A DNA stretch of 58,535 bases from Actinomycetes bacterium (GCA_021822605.1 JAKAQL010000001.1:83905-142439), one strand, 5' to 3'; counted from the first letter of the stretch, positions 34,906 to 45,016 are shown. A program made the numbers and translations. Notes: a model not told the origin generated them from the letters alone.

Positions 34906-35163
34906 ATGTCGACTAAGCAAGAGGTCATTGCGAGCTACCAGACCCGTGAGGGTGATACCGGTTCCCCAGAGGTTCAGGTCGCTATTCTCACCGATCGGAT
35001 AGCTCAGCTTACCGAACATCTCAAGGTTCACAAGGGCGATCATCACTCGCGCCGTGGCCTCATGATGATGATCGGCCGACGCCGACGACTTCTCGACTAC
35101 CTGCGCAACCAAGACGTTGAGCGCTACCGTACTTTGATATCCCGTCTTGGTTTGCGACGCTAG
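34906..35163 (+). CDS. rpsO: 30S ribosomal protein S15
   Basis: The 85-residue protein has [40 protein letters not shown] and [13 protein letters not shown], the complete S15 pattern. GAGGAA precedes the ATG. pnp follows 42 bp later, the common rpsO-pnp pairing. Confidence 0.97.
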   Translation: MSTKQEVIASYQTREGDTGSPEVQVAILTDRIAQLTEHLKVHKGDHHSRRGLMMMIGRRRRLLDYLRNQDVERYRTLISRLGLRR

Positions 35164-35205
35164 TCGCGTTTGCTCCAGAACAAGCAATCGTAAATAAGGA
35201 GAAAT

Positions 35206-37509
35206 ATGTCGGCAATCAGTGTCGAGCGTCAGTTCACGGGTATGGATACCCTGATTCGTTTTGAGACCGGACTTCTCGCTCCCCAGGCTCATGGAGCCGT
35301 GGTGGCCCAACTCGGTAACACGATGGTGCTCGCCACCGCCACGACGAACAAGCAACCAAAGGATGGGATTGATTTCTTCCCCCTCACGGTCGATGTAGAG
35401 GAGCGGATGTATGCGGCTGGGAAGATTCCAGGCTCCTTCTTCCGGCGGGAGGGCCGCGCGAGTGATCAGGCGATATTGACCTGTCGGTTGATCGACCGTC
35501 CGCTCCGCCCATGCTTTCCCGATGGATTTCGTAATGATGTCCATGTCGTCGTCACCATCCTCGGCGCCGATCTAGCGAACCCGCATGACGTACTCGCCAT
35601 CAATGCATCATCAGCGGCGCTGATGATGTCAGGTATTCCTTTCGAAGGACCGATCGGTGCCGTTCGAATCGCCCTGGCCGCTGATGGACGTTGGATCCCA
35701 TTTCCCACCTACCAAGAGGGTGATGAGAGTTCATTCGAACTGGTCGTAGCTGGACGCATGACCAGCGATGGCTCCGATGTTGCAGTGATGATGGTCGAAG
35801 CCGGTGGGACAGAGTTCACCTGGAAGGCCTACGAGGCCAACGCGGCGGTACCCACTGAAGAGGTCGTTGCAGCGGGTCTTGTCGAGGCAAAACGCTGGAT
35901 CGCCGAGTCGATCGAGTTGCAGAAAGAGCTGCTCTCCAAGTCCACCCCTCGTGAGCCGATGGCATGGACCCCGGTGAAGGATTACAGTGAGGAGATCGCT
36001 CAAGCCGTTGCTGCGAGCGGTCGCGCCAAGCTCGTTACCGCCAACGCGATCGCCGACAAGCTCGAGCGAGCGGCTGCGATCGAGGCAGTCAATGCCGAGG
36101 TTCAAGAGGAGCTTGCCCCACGCTTTGAGGATCAGAGTGGGGCCATCAAGGCTGCGTTGCGATCCCTACTCAAGGCTGTCGTGCGTGACCGAATTGTGCA
36201 TGAGGGTGTTCGCATCGATGGACGCGATACCTCTACTATCCGACCGCTCGCTGCTGCGGTGGGTCTGATTCCCACGGCGCACGGCTCGGGTCTGTTCCAG
36301 CGTGGTGAGACCCAGGTGCTCAACGTGTGTACCCTCGGTATGCCTCGGATGAATCAGCTTCTCGATACGTTGGGCGTGGAGGAGACAAAGCGCTACATGC
36401 ATCACTACAACATGCCCCCGTTCGCCTCTGGCGAGCCAGGCTTCATGCGTGGTCCCAAGCGTCGGGAGATTGGTCACGGTCTGCTCGCCGAACGTGCGCT
36501 TGTCCCGGTCGTGCCGAGCGAGGAGGAGTTTAGCTATGCGCTGCGCCTCGTCTCCGAGGTCCTGAGTTCTAACGGCTCCACCTCGATGGCATCGGTTTGT
36601 GGATCAACCCTATCGTTGATGGATGCTGGAGTACCGATCAAGGCTCCGGTTGGTGGTATCGCCATGGGTCTTATCTATGAAGACGGCAAGTATGTCACCT
36701 TGACCGATATTCTCGGCGCTGAGGATGCCTTTGGTGACATGGACTTTAAGGTGGCCGGAACCCGTGACTTCGTGACGGCTCTCCAACTCGATACCAAGAT
36801 CGATGGTATCCCCGCTGAGGTGCTTGCCTCCGCGCTCAAGCAAGCGCATACGGCGAGAATGCAGATCATCGATGTGATCGAAGCGACGCTTCCCGCCCCT
36901 CGATCAGAGGTTGCAGCAACGGCTCCACGGATCGTAACGATTCAGATTCCGATGGATAAGATCGGTGAGATCATCGGACCCAAAGGCAAGAATATCAACG
37001 CCCTCCAGCTTGACACCGGTTGCGATATATCGGTAGACGATGACGGTACGGTAGGTCGGGTTGTGATCGGCTCCAAGGATGGCGAGATGGTCAAGGAGGT
37101 GCAGCGACGTATCGAGCTGATCCTCAATCCGCCCGAAGCCACCCTCGGTGCAGTGTATGAGGGTAAGGTCGTTGGAATCACCAAGTTTGGTGCCTTCGTC
37201 AATATCCTCCCCGGGCGCGATGGACTTGTTCACATCTCGAAGTTGGGACGAGGCAAGCGGGTCGAGCGAGTAGAGGATGTGCTCGAGCTCAACCAAGAGA
37301 TTGCCGTGAGGGTTGATGAAATCGACCCTTCGGGGAAGTTGGCATTGTCATTGGTCGATGATGATGCCCAGACCGAGGCTCGAGATGCCGGACACGTTCC
37401 GTCGGAGCGGAAGCGTCCAGCTGCTGCGGCTCCCGAACCTACCAATCGTGTCTCTTTCGAGGACTCCTTTGAGTCCGAGCTCGCACGTGAGATTGGTGAT
37501 TTGGGTTAG
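35206..37509 (+). CDS. pnp: Polyribonucleotide nucleotidyltransferase
   Basis: The 767-residue protein has two RNase PH domains (RFETGLLAPQAHGAVVAQLG; GLFQRGETQVLNVCTLG, with the second-core FMRGPKRREIGHG and SSNGSTSMASVCGSTLSLMD). A KH domain (IIGPKGKNINALQLDTG) and an S1 domain (GAVYEGKVVGITKFGAFVNI) follow. It degrades RNA from the 3' end with phosphate. AAGGAG precedes the ATG. Confidence 0.97.
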   Translation: MSAISVERQFTGMDTLIRFETGLLAPQAHGAVVAQLGNTMVLATATTNKQPKDGIDFFPLTVDVEERMYAAGKIPGSFFRREGRASDQAILTCRLIDRPLRPCFPDGFRNDVHVVVTILGADLANPHDVLAINASSAALMMSGIPFEGPIGAVRIALAADGRWIPFPTYQEGDESSFELVVAGRMTSDGSDVAVMMVEAGGTEFTWKAYEANAAVPTEEVVAAGLVEAKRWIAESIELQKELLSKSTPREPMAWTPVKDYSEEIAQAVAASGRAKLVTANAIADKLERAAAIEAVNAEVQEELAPRFEDQSGAIKAALRSLLKAVVRDRIVHEGVRIDGRDTSTIRPLAAAVGLIPTAHGSGLFQRGETQVLNVCTLGMPRMNQLLDTLGVEETKRYMHHYNMPPFASGEPGFMRGPKRREIGHGLLAERALVPVVPSEEEFSYALRLVSEVLSSNGSTSMASVCGSTLSLMDAGVPIKAPVGGIAMGLIYEDGKYVTLTDILGAEDAFGDMDFKVAGTRDFVTALQLDTKIDGIPAEVLASALKQAHTARMQIIDVIEATLPAPRSEVAATAPRIVTIQIPMDKIGEIIGPKGKNINALQLDTGCDISVDDDGTVGRVVIGSKDGEMVKEVQRRIELILNPPEATLGAVYEGKVVGITKFGAFVNILPGRDGLVHISKLGRGKRVERVEDVLELNQEIAVRVDEIDPSGKLALSLVDDDAQTEARDAGHVPSERKRPAAAAPEPTNRVSFEDSFESELAREIGDLG

Positions 37510-37532
37510 CCCATCCCATCCGCTCACAGGTT

Positions 37533-37576
37533 TGAGAAGGGTCGGCTAAGCGGTGAGCTTGGTCGGCCCTTTCTCA
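37533..37576 (+). terminator. Strong stem-loop after pnp
   Basis: TGAGAA-GGGTCGGC and GTCGGCCCTTTCTCA form a stem of about 14 bp with one bulge and a 15-nt loop, 24 bases after the pnp stop. No long T-run follows. Confidence 0.6.
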
Positions 37577-37802
37577 CTTACTGGCGCGTCTGTGCGGTTG
37601 GTCTAGTGCCTGGCTGGCGCAGGAGGTTCCTTCACGAACTGTCTCCGTTCGACGATACGACTGGAGGAAAGGTGACCAACAATGCGATTGAAACTACTCA
37701 CTACAGAGGAGCTGCGACGCAGCCGAGTAGCAGACCCTCCAGATCCTCGAGCAGTCTGGGCCAACAATAGCTAATCGTGTCGAAGCCATGTTGGCCACTA
37801 GC

Positions 37803-38615
37803 ATGGCTGACATGCGAATTGGTGTGCTCGGTGCGGGTGGTAAAGTAGGCTCAAGCGTGTGTCGTGCCGTTCTCGGGGACCCAGAGTATGAGTTGGTCGC
37901 AGCGGTGGATCCAAAACTTTCGGGGATCGATCTAGGGCAGATGCTCGGAGAACAGGCTGCCGGTCTTATCGCCCGTCGTGACGTGGAGTCGTTGATCGCT
38001 GAGGACCCTGAGGTGGTAATCGACTTCACTGAGGCTCGTGGCTCCTTTCATAACCTGTTGAAGTTGGCCCAGGCCGGCATCCCGGCGGTCGTTGGTACGA
38101 CCGGTTTTACCGAAGAGGAGCTTGACCAGTTGCAGAGGGCGTTCGTCGGGGTGGGGTGTATCATCGCGTCGAACTTCTCGATTGGCGCCATCCTGATGAT
38201 GCGATGTGCTGCACTGTGCGCACCGTACTTTGAAGGCGTCGAGATCGTGGAGACCCATCATGACCAAAAGCTCGATGCTCCATCGGGAACCTCCCTTGAG
38301 ACCGCGCAATGGATTGTCAGGGCTCGACAGGCCGCGGGTGAGGGTGGTTTCCCTGGTGATCGAACGAGTAACCTAAAGGTCGAAGGGGTGCGTGGCGGTG
38401 TCGTCGAGGACGAGGTGCGGATTCATTCGCTTCGGCTTCGCGGGGCGGTTGCTCATCATGAAGTGATCTTTGGATCAGCGGGTCAGACATTGACAATTCG
38501 ACATGATTCACACGATCGTGCATCGTTCGTACCGGGTGTACTCCTGGCTGTCGCTCGTGTCAGGAGTCTGGATCGACTGGTAATGGGGATTGATAGTCTG
38601 CTCGGCGGTGATTGA
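37803..38615 (+). CDS. dapB: 4-hydroxy-tetrahydrodipicolinate reductase
   Basis: The product (about 270 residues) starts MADMRIGVLGAGGKVGSSVC, the NAD(P)H-binding glycine loop. The family segments DFTEARGSFHNLLKLAQAGI, VVGTTGF, SNFSIGAILMM, ETHHDQKLDAPSGTS (catalytic His-His and Lys) and GGVVEDEVRIHSLRLRGAVA follow. It acts in lysine and diaminopimelate synthesis. In-frame ATGs at 37788, 37803 and 37812 all lack a good ribosome site; 37803 is a compromise. dapA, the preceding enzyme in the pathway, follows after a repeat-bearing gap. Confidence 0.93.
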   Translation: MADMRIGVLGAGGKVGSSVCRAVLGDPEYELVAAVDPKLSGIDLGQMLGEQAAGLIARRDVESLIAEDPEVVIDFTEARGSFHNLLKLAQAGIPAVVGTTGFTEEELDQLQRAFVGVGCIIASNFSIGAILMMRCAALCAPYFEGVEIVETHHDQKLDAPSGTSLETAQWIVRARQAAGEGGFPGDRTSNLKVEGVRGGVVEDEVRIHSLRLRGAVAHHEVIFGSAGQTLTIRHDSHDRASFVPGVLLAVARVRSLDRLVMGIDSLLGGD

Positions 38616-38625
38616 GAAGGCGATG

Positions 38626-38676
38626 CTTGTGAAGAATAGGGGCTTGTGAAGAATAGGGGCTTGTGAAGAATAGGGG
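38626..38676. repeat. Three exact 17-bp tandem copies between dapB and dapA
   Basis: CTTGTGAAGAATAGGGG is repeated at 38626-38642, 38643-38659 and 38660-38676 with no mismatch. It lies 11 bp after the dapB stop and before the dapA ribosome site. No spacers are present. Confidence 0.9.
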
Positions 38677-38718
38677 CGGTTTATGGTTGACAGAAGAAGA
38701 GAGGAGGAGGTGACGACG

Positions 38719-39642
38719 ATGGAACAACCGATCTTCGGGCAAGTCATCACGGCAATGGGCACACCTTTTGGGGCGGATGGGCGCATCGACGAGGAAGGGG
38801 TGGTCGCGCTTGCGCGCTGGTTGGTGGCCAATGGCTCCGACGCATTGGTGGTGACAGGTTCGACTGGTGAGTCGGGCACCCTCTCGGATGCTGAGCGACG
38901 ACTGCTGTGGCAGCGAGTGCGCGAAGCGGTGGATTGCCCAGTGTTGGCTGGAGCGACCACCAATGACACTGCACACTCGCTTCGTCTGATTGAGGATGCC
39001 CATGAGGTGCGAGCGGATGGCATTCTTGCGGTCACTCCCTATTACAATCGCCCGCCACAGGCGGGGCTGGTGCGTCACTTTTCTGCGATTGCGCAGGCGA
39101 CTTCGCTACCCGTGATGTTGTATGACATCCCAGCGCGCACTGGACGCCGTATTGAGCTGCCCACCATCGTAGAACTGATAGAGCGCTACTCCAATATTGT
39201 CGCGATCAAGGATGCATCGGGTGACATTGTCCGCCTTGCCAAGCTCGTCGCTGTCTTGGGCGACCGGGCGCAAGTCTACTGTGGTGATGATGCGTTGTTG
39301 CTGCCATTTCTGAGTCTAGGAGCAGTCGGAATCGTCTCGGTGGCCTCACACTGGGCCGGAGTTGGTTTCCAAGCCCTGATCGACGCTCTGAAGGGTGGCG
39401 AGGTTGAGCGAGCGGCCAGGTTGAATCGAGTGTTGATCCCTAGTTATGACTTCGAGAGTAGCGAGGCCTATCCGAACCCGGTCCCAACCAAGGCGATGAT
39501 GGCAGAGCTTGGCATCTGTAATGGTTTTACCCGATCGCCGCTGATCGATCCACCGGATGAGCTACGCAAGGAGGCGGCCCAGCTCTATGCAGAGCTGGAT
39601 ATTGCCCTGAAAAATGAGGGAGTGGAACTCGTCCATGAGTGA
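38719..39642 (+). CDS. dapA: 4-hydroxy-tetrahydrodipicolinate synthase
   Basis: ATG at 38719 follows GAGGAGG and gives 307 residues starting MEQPIFGQVITAMGTPFGAD. Motifs are VVTGSTGESGTL, TPYYNRPPQAGLVRHF (catalytic Tyr), YDIPARTGRRIEL and IVAIKDASGD with the Schiff-base Lys. It condenses pyruvate with aspartate semialdehyde. A frame extension to 38683 is not supported. It overlaps rnj by 8 bp. Confidence 0.96.
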   Translation: MEQPIFGQVITAMGTPFGADGRIDEEGVVALARWLVANGSDALVVTGSTGESGTLSDAERRLLWQRVREAVDCPVLAGATTNDTAHSLRLIEDAHEVRADGILAVTPYYNRPPQAGLVRHFSAIAQATSLPVMLYDIPARTGRRIELPTIVELIERYSNIVAIKDASGDIVRLAKLVAVLGDRAQVYCGDDALLLPFLSLGAVGIVSVASHWAGVGFQALIDALKGGEVERAARLNRVLIPSYDFESSEAYPNPVPTKAMMAELGICNGFTRSPLIDPPDELRKEAAQLYAELDIALKNEGVELVHE

Positions 39643-41302
39643 GGTCCTTGCTGCCGACGAGACCGTCTCGGTACGCTTTCTTGGTGGACTGGGCGAGATT
39701 GGGCGTAACTGCCTCGTTATCTCCCAGGGCCGCGATGCGGTGGTCATCGACTGCGGTGTGATGTTCCCGAAGGCAGACATGCCCGGTGTAGACGTAGTAC
39801 TGCCCGACTATCGCTATCTTGTGGAGGCGGATCTCGATCTACACGGGGTCCTGGTGACCCATGGACACGAGGACCACATTGGTGCCTTGCCACACCTTCT
39901 GCGGGAGATTCCGATGCCAGTCTATGGTTCGACGGTGACCATAGCTTTTGCTCGCTCGCGATTGGAGCAGTCAGGAGTCTCGGGCATCCGCTATCGGGAG
40001 ATCGCTGATTACGATTCTGTCAGCGTTGGTCCCTTTCATGTGGAGTTTATCCCAGTCACTCACTCCATTCCTGGAGCGACCGCCGTCGCTGTCTCGACCG
40101 CTCAGGGTCTGATCCTGCACACCGGTGACTTCAAGATCGACCGAACGCCGGTTGATGAGCGAGCATTTGGACTGGATCGTATGGCAACCTTGGGTGCCAA
40201 GGGTATACGCCTGTTGCTCTCGGACTCGACGAATGCGGACGAACCAGGTTCATCGAACTCCGAGAGTTCGGTTGGTCGCGTCCTCACGGAAGTCTTCGCG
40301 GAGAACCAGGACAGGCGGTTGACGGTCGTGTGTTTTGCATCACATCTGCACCGCATCCAGCAGATTATCGCTGCCTGTCATGCCTCTGGCCGGAAGGTCT
40401 GTTTGGTCGGGCGATCCTTGCAGCGCAATGCTAAGTTGGGCCAACAGCTTGGCCTCTTTCCCGAAGGTGCCCTGAATGGGCTTGTCGACGTCGAGGAGAT
40501 CGACAAGCTGGATCCAGCTTCGGTCTGCGTCATCGCCACCGGTAGTCAAGGCGAACACTCCTCTGCACTCCATCGGTTGGCCTTTGCCAACGATCCTTGG
40601 TTCACCATGGGTGATCGTGATACGGTCATCTTCTCGTCGGATACGATACCTGGGAACGAATCAGCTGTGTATCGGGTGATCAACCAGCTTTCACGGCTTG
40701 GCGTTCGAGCGATCTATCCATCGGTGCGGAGGGTTCATTCATCTGGGCATGCACGTCGAGACGAGCTTTCGCTCCTCATTACGTTGGTGCGGCCGGAATT
40801 CTTTATCCCCGTACATGGGGAGTATCGACATCTGGCGGCCCACCGTCAGCTGGCTGTCGAGACTGGTGTGGTGAGCGGACACGCACGCATCTGCAACGAC
40901 GGTGATGAGGTCTTGCTCACTGCGTCAGGTATGGCGATGGGAGAGTCGCAATCGGGCGACTATCTCTATGTCGATGGCAAGGTGGGGGATATCAATGCAA
41001 GTGTGTTGAGAGATCGCCGAAGCTTGTCTGCGGATGGCATCGTGGTCGCAGCTTTGACGATGGCGGAGGGAAGACAGCTTGTTGGCGAGCCCGAGATCTT
41101 TTCCTTTGGATGGGTCCATGACGAGCGAGAAGAAGGACTCTTGCTCGCGATCCGTGACGTGGTCTCAGCCGCCGTTGCGGGTTTGAATCCTGACCAGGGA
41201 GTAAGTCACCTGAAAGACCAGCTCAAGCGTAGGGTCGGTAAGTACATCCGTGAACAAACCAAGCGTCGACCGCTGATTGTCCCGCTCGTGATCGAGGTGT
41301 AG
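39635..41302 (+). CDS. rnj: Ribonuclease J
   Basis: The 555-residue product has the metallo-beta-lactamase motif THGHEDHIGALPHLL, HTGDFKID, SDSTNAD and the beta-CASP motifs, with HSSGHARRDEL and HGEYRHL near the C-terminal part. The C-terminal RNase J domain follows. It is a 5' exo- and endonuclease in mRNA decay and rRNA maturation. ATG at 39635 is within the end of dapA, the common dapA-rnj pairing of actinobacteria. Confidence 0.96.
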   Translation: MSEVLAADETVSVRFLGGLGEIGRNCLVISQGRDAVVIDCGVMFPKADMPGVDVVLPDYRYLVEADLDLHGVLVTHGHEDHIGALPHLLREIPMPVYGSTVTIAFARSRLEQSGVSGIRYREIADYDSVSVGPFHVEFIPVTHSIPGATAVAVSTAQGLILHTGDFKIDRTPVDERAFGLDRMATLGAKGIRLLLSDSTNADEPGSSNSESSVGRVLTEVFAENQDRRLTVVCFASHLHRIQQIIAACHASGRKVCLVGRSLQRNAKLGQQLGLFPEGALNGLVDVEEIDKLDPASVCVIATGSQGEHSSALHRLAFANDPWFTMGDRDTVIFSSDTIPGNESAVYRVINQLSRLGVRAIYPSVRRVHSSGHARRDELSLLITLVRPEFFIPVHGEYRHLAAHRQLAVETGVVSGHARICNDGDEVLLTASGMAMGESQSGDYLYVDGKVGDINASVLRDRRSLSADGIVVAALTMAEGRQLVGEPEIFSFGWVHDEREEGLLLAIRDVVSAAVAGLNPDQGVSHLKDQLKRRVGKYIREQTKRRPLIVPLVIEV

Positions 41303-43567
41303 GTGGCGACGTCTTCGCGAGGAAAGCAAGGCGCAGCGAAGAGATCATCGTCCGCTCAGCGCAAACCGGCTACACGATCTACTTCGGCGCAGGTGCATTG
41401 GTCACGTGAGGCGACGGGACTCGTTTGGATGGTCGGTGCTGTGCTGCTTGGGCTGATAGCGTATTCGGGCTTGTTCGGAGGCCTAGGAAGGGTGCTCCTC
41501 GGCCTCAGTCACGATCTCTTCGGAGTTCTGGCATGGGTGCTTTACTTGGTCGCCGCGGTGATTGGTTTCGCGGTCTTGATGAGATATCAGCGATTACCTC
41601 GACATGCCCTCATCGTTGCGGGTGTGCTGGTGGCAGCCGTCGCTGCGATCGATGCAGCGGTTGAGCTGGGGACAAAAGGGCATCTTGTACTTCCGGGAGC
41701 ACGCTTTGGCGGTGTCGTCGGTGACCTGATCGGTTTTGGAGCGACCACTGTTGCGGGATCGATCGGCGGCACGATCGTACTCGTGTTGATTGGAGCACTT
41801 TGCCTGCTGGGACTACTCGGACTGAGACCTCGGGAGTCGATGGACTGGCTCGTTACACAGGTCTCCGGGTCACGCGAGCAGTCGCTTGCCACCGCTCGGC
41901 AACGGCACACGGAGGAGGAGCCCCCCGCTCGACCGGAGCGAAAGGAGCGACGGAGGCGATCCCGAGGGTCAGGGACGGCCGAGGATGGGCTGGCTCTTGG
42001 CGGCGCTGATCCCTCCGAGACCGCTGAGGCTGTCGAGCCCTCGCCGATACCCACTGAGACGCCGATACCCATCGAGGAGCCTATGCTCAGCGAGGCGCTC
42101 GTTCCTCCCGTCCGAGAGGATGGCCCTTGGCGCCTACCTCCGCAATCGCTCTTGAAGCGGGGTAGCCGTGCCAAAATCGACCGGGCCGACCTCGAGCGAC
42201 GGGGTCGGGTGCTCGAGAGTGCTTTAGGTTCGCATGGGGTGACCGTGAAGGTGGTCAACATGACGGTGGGGCCGACTGTGACGCGGTATGAGCTTGAGCT
42301 AGCCGAGGGGGTCAAGGTCGCACGTGTCCTTGCGCTTCAACGCGATATCGCCTATGCCATGGCCGCGACCGATGTTCGTATTCTCGCTCCGATTCCGGGG
42401 AAGAGCGCGATCGGGGTTGAGGTGCCGAACCGTGTGCGCGAGGTGGTAACACTGGGCGATGTACTGGCGAGTCCGCAGATGGAACGGGCCAGCAAGGTCC
42501 TTGAGGTGCCACTCGGTCGTGACATCTCTGGAACCGCGGCAGTCTTCGACATCGCAGCGATGCCGCATGTGCTGGTGGCCGGGTCGACGGGCTCTGGGAA
42601 GTCGTCGTTGATCAACTCACTGTTGACGAGCCTACTGGTACGCAACACGCCAAGAGAACTACGTCTGATCCTTGTGGATCCCAAAAGGGTTGAGCTTTCG
42701 CAATACAACGCCTTACCGCATCTGCTCACCAGCGTGGTGGTGGATCCCAAGAAGGCGGCGCATGCCCTGAACTGGGCGGTCGATGAGATGGAGCGTCGCT
42801 ATGACATTCTTGCTCATTGGGGGGTGCGTGATATCGTCGGGTATCGTGAACTGATCGCACTGTCAGGGGGGGCGGACGATCCGGATGAGGGACCACCCGA
42901 GGAGCTGCCCTATATCCTGGTGGTCATCGACGAGTTGAATGATCTCATGATGGCGGCACCCAGAGACGTTGAGGATTCAATCTGTCGCATCGCCCAGAAA
43001 GCACGGGCGGTGGGGGTTCATCTCGTGATTGCGACACAACGGCCCTCGGTGGATGTCATCACCGGTGTGATTAAGACCAATGTCCCTTCAAGAATTGCAT
43101 TTGCGGTCGCGTCCCAGACTGACTCGCGAGTGATTTTGGATCAGCTAGGTGCGGAGAAGCTCGTCGGCAAGGGTGATCTGCTGATGGTGACGGCGACGAG
43201 CTCTCAACCTCGACGGTTGCAGGCCCCGTGGGTATCAGAGCACGAGGTGGCCGCCGTGGTCGGCCATTGGCGGCGTCAAGGCACACCCGCGTATCTTGAA
43301 GAACTCGACAAGGTCGAGGACAACGCCAAGCCCAAAAGCGACCTCGCTGCCGAGGTTGACCCTCTCTTCGCGACCGCGGCGCGGCTGATCGTGGAGACTG
43401 GAGCTGGATCAACGTCGATGTTACAGCGGCGTCTGAAGGTGGGTTTTGCTCGGGCGGGACGGTTGATGGACCTTCTTGAGGATCGAGGAATCGTCGGACC
43501 AGCTGATGGTTCGAAGCAAAGGCAGGTTCTCGTTACTCCAGAGGAGCTTGAGGAGCTTGATATCTAA
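41303..43567 (+). CDS. ftsK: DNA translocase FtsK
   Basis: The 754-residue protein has a basic N-terminus and four membrane helices (about residues 35-180). A charged Pro/Glu/Arg-rich linker and the RecA-like motor follow: VLVAGSTGSGKSSLINSLL (Walker A), LILVDPKRVELS, VVIDELNDLMM (Walker B), VHLVIATQRPSVDVITG and RIAFAVASQTDSRVILDQ. A winged-helix gamma domain ends the protein (STSMLQRRLKVGFARAGRLM). FtsK pumps DNA at the septum and activates Xer recombination. GTG at 41303 directly follows the rnj stop. Confidence 0.96.
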   Translation: MATSSRGKQGAAKRSSSAQRKPATRSTSAQVHWSREATGLVWMVGAVLLGLIAYSGLFGGLGRVLLGLSHDLFGVLAWVLYLVAAVIGFAVLMRYQRLPRHALIVAGVLVAAVAAIDAAVELGTKGHLVLPGARFGGVVGDLIGFGATTVAGSIGGTIVLVLIGALCLLGLLGLRPRESMDWLVTQVSGSREQSLATARQRHTEEEPPARPERKERRRRSRGSGTAEDGLALGGADPSETAEAVEPSPIPTETPIPIEEPMLSEALVPPVREDGPWRLPPQSLLKRGSRAKIDRADLERRGRVLESALGSHGVTVKVVNMTVGPTVTRYELELAEGVKVARVLALQRDIAYAMAATDVRILAPIPGKSAIGVEVPNRVREVVTLGDVLASPQMERASKVLEVPLGRDISGTAAVFDIAAMPHVLVAGSTGSGKSSLINSLLTSLLVRNTPRELRLILVDPKRVELSQYNALPHLLTSVVVDPKKAAHALNWAVDEMERRYDILAHWGVRDIVGYRELIALSGGADDPDEGPPEELPYILVVIDELNDLMMAAPRDVEDSICRIAQKARAVGVHLVIATQRPSVDVITGVIKTNVPSRIAFAVASQTDSRVILDQLGAEKLVGKGDLLMVTATSSQPRRLQAPWVSEHEVAAVVGHWRRQGTPAYLEELDKVEDNAKPKSDLAAEVDPLFATAARLIVETGAGSTSMLQRRLKVGFARAGRLMDLLEDRGIVGPADGSKQRQVLVTPEELEELDI

Positions 43568-43682
43568 AGGTGATCGGTCGCTGGGTTGAATCGGTGCAAT
43601 CGATACTCTGTCGGCGAGATGGCTGGATGGATTCATGCTACTCTCACCAAACTGCCTTCCTCGTCGGTTATGATGATGGGCC

Positions 43683-43711
43683 TTGACAAGTACGGACAAG
43701 TCGCGTACAGG
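43683..43711 (+). promoter_or_regulatory. Candidate promoter of the carboxypeptidase gene
   Basis: TTGACA at 43683-43688 matches the -35 consensus exactly. TACAGG lies 17 bases downstream, a weak -10. The gene starts at 43733. Confidence 0.35.
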
Positions 43712-43732
43712 CAGAGAAGATGGAGGACGTGG

Positions 43733-44998
43733 ATGGCGCGCGGTGACCAATGGGTAGCGACAAAGGGTAGTCGGCGGAGTTACTCCGGGCGAAATTCGAC
43801 GATGCTAGCACGGCGTTTGCTCGTTGCTGTGTTGGTGGTGATTCTGATCTTGGGACTCGGCTCGATCGTCCAGCTCGTACGTGGGGTGCCGAACCCGACC
43901 TACACAGCCTCGTTGGCCTCGTCTTCGACCATCCCAGGAACGCCACCTACAGTGGCCTGGCCAGCGCACGCAGAGGCGGCGGCAGAGATCCTCGGCGTTG
44001 GCCTGCTCGGCCAACACGGAGATCTACATGAGACGGAGATCGCCTCAGTGACCAAGATGACCACGGCGTTGTTGACACTGAAGGCGCATCCGATCTCACT
44101 CGGTGAGAGTGGACCCAATCTCACGATGACCCCCCAGGACTACCAGATCTATGTCAATGACAAGAATGCCAACGACTCGGTCGGTGCTATCAGGGAGGGT
44201 GAGGTACTCTCCGAGGAACAGTTGCTCGAACTGCTGTTGATCCCATCCGCTGACAACATTGCCACCGTATTGGCCAGGTGGGATGCAGGTTCGGTCAGCC
44301 GCTTCGTGAACGAGATGAACAGTTTCGCTCAGAGCCTGGGCCTCCATCACACCCACTATGGTGACCCGAGTGGCGTGACCCCGTCGACACTCTCGATCCC
44401 GCGTGATCAGCTCAAGATCGAGGCGTTGTTTATGTCGAATCCAGTCCTCGCCAATATCGCGGCGATGCCACAGGCGACGCTGCCGGTGGTAGGTACGGTC
44501 TACAACGTCAACTACGCGCTTGGGCATGACAACATCGTCGGCGCCAAGACGGGTTCTATCCTGACCGGCAGTTTTGCGATGGCGACACAGATCAAGGTGG
44601 GACAGTCGAATCTGTATGGTCTTGGTACCATCCTCGATGTGGGTGGGGTGGAACCGCTGATCAACGCGCTCCACGATGGAGAGACGATGGCGAAGTCTTT
44701 GCAGACGATTCCTCGAGAGTTAACCGTCCTCCGGAAGGGGCAGGTGGTGGGTTACCTCGATGTTCCAGGATCGAACCCGGATCCTGTGGTTGCAACGGAG
44801 TCAGTGACGGAGATCGGTTGGCCTGGGTTGACGGAGTCCTTCACACCTACGCTCGCCAAGACGGTCTATGGCCTTCCGGCAGGAGCGAAAGTTGGCACGG
44901 CGACGCTGACCGTTGGTGAGCAGCTTAAGATAGTTCCGTTGAAGGTCGCTAATGCCGTCGCGCACCCGTCGATTGTGTGGAGGTTGACCCACTTTTAA
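43733..44998 (+). CDS. D-alanyl-D-alanine carboxypeptidase
   Basis: ATG at 43733 with GGAGG upstream gives 421 residues. A basic N-terminus and one hydrophobic segment (LARRLLVAVLVVILILGLGS) anchor or export it. The S11 active-site motifs are ASVTKMTTALL (Ser and Lys), SADN (the SxN triad) and GAKTGS (KTG). It trims peptidoglycan stem peptides outside the membrane. The position after ftsK fits a role in cell-wall growth or division. An extension to 43586 has no support. Confidence 0.9.
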   Translation: MARGDQWVATKGSRRSYSGRNSTMLARRLLVAVLVVILILGLGSIVQLVRGVPNPTYTASLASSSTIPGTPPTVAWPAHAEAAAEILGVGLLGQHGDLHETEIASVTKMTTALLTLKAHPISLGESGPNLTMTPQDYQIYVNDKNANDSVGAIREGEVLSEEQLLELLLIPSADNIATVLARWDAGSVSRFVNEMNSFAQSLGLHHTHYGDPSGVTPSTLSIPRDQLKIEALFMSNPVLANIAAMPQATLPVVGTVYNVNYALGHDNIVGAKTGSILTGSFAMATQIKVGQSNLYGLGTILDVGGVEPLINALHDGETMAKSLQTIPRELTVLRKGQVVGYLDVPGSNPDPVVATESVTEIGWPGLTESFTPTLAKTVYGLPAGAKVGTATLTVGEQLKIVPLKVANAVAHPSIVWRLTHF

Positions 44999-45016
44999 GA
45001 CAGAGGATGTGACGTG

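Noticed and set aside
37678-37774. Short peptide genes (30-32 codons) before dapB
   Set aside because: Two overlapping frames share a plausible ribosome site, but neither has codon pattern or family support; a leader peptide remains possible.
38626-38676. CRISPR array
   Set aside because: Copies are directly adjacent with no spacers, and no cas genes are present; the same holds for the other tandem repeats.
41587-42315. 242-codon minus-strand frame opposite ftsK
   Set aside because: Antisense to the FtsK linker and lacking any domain pattern.
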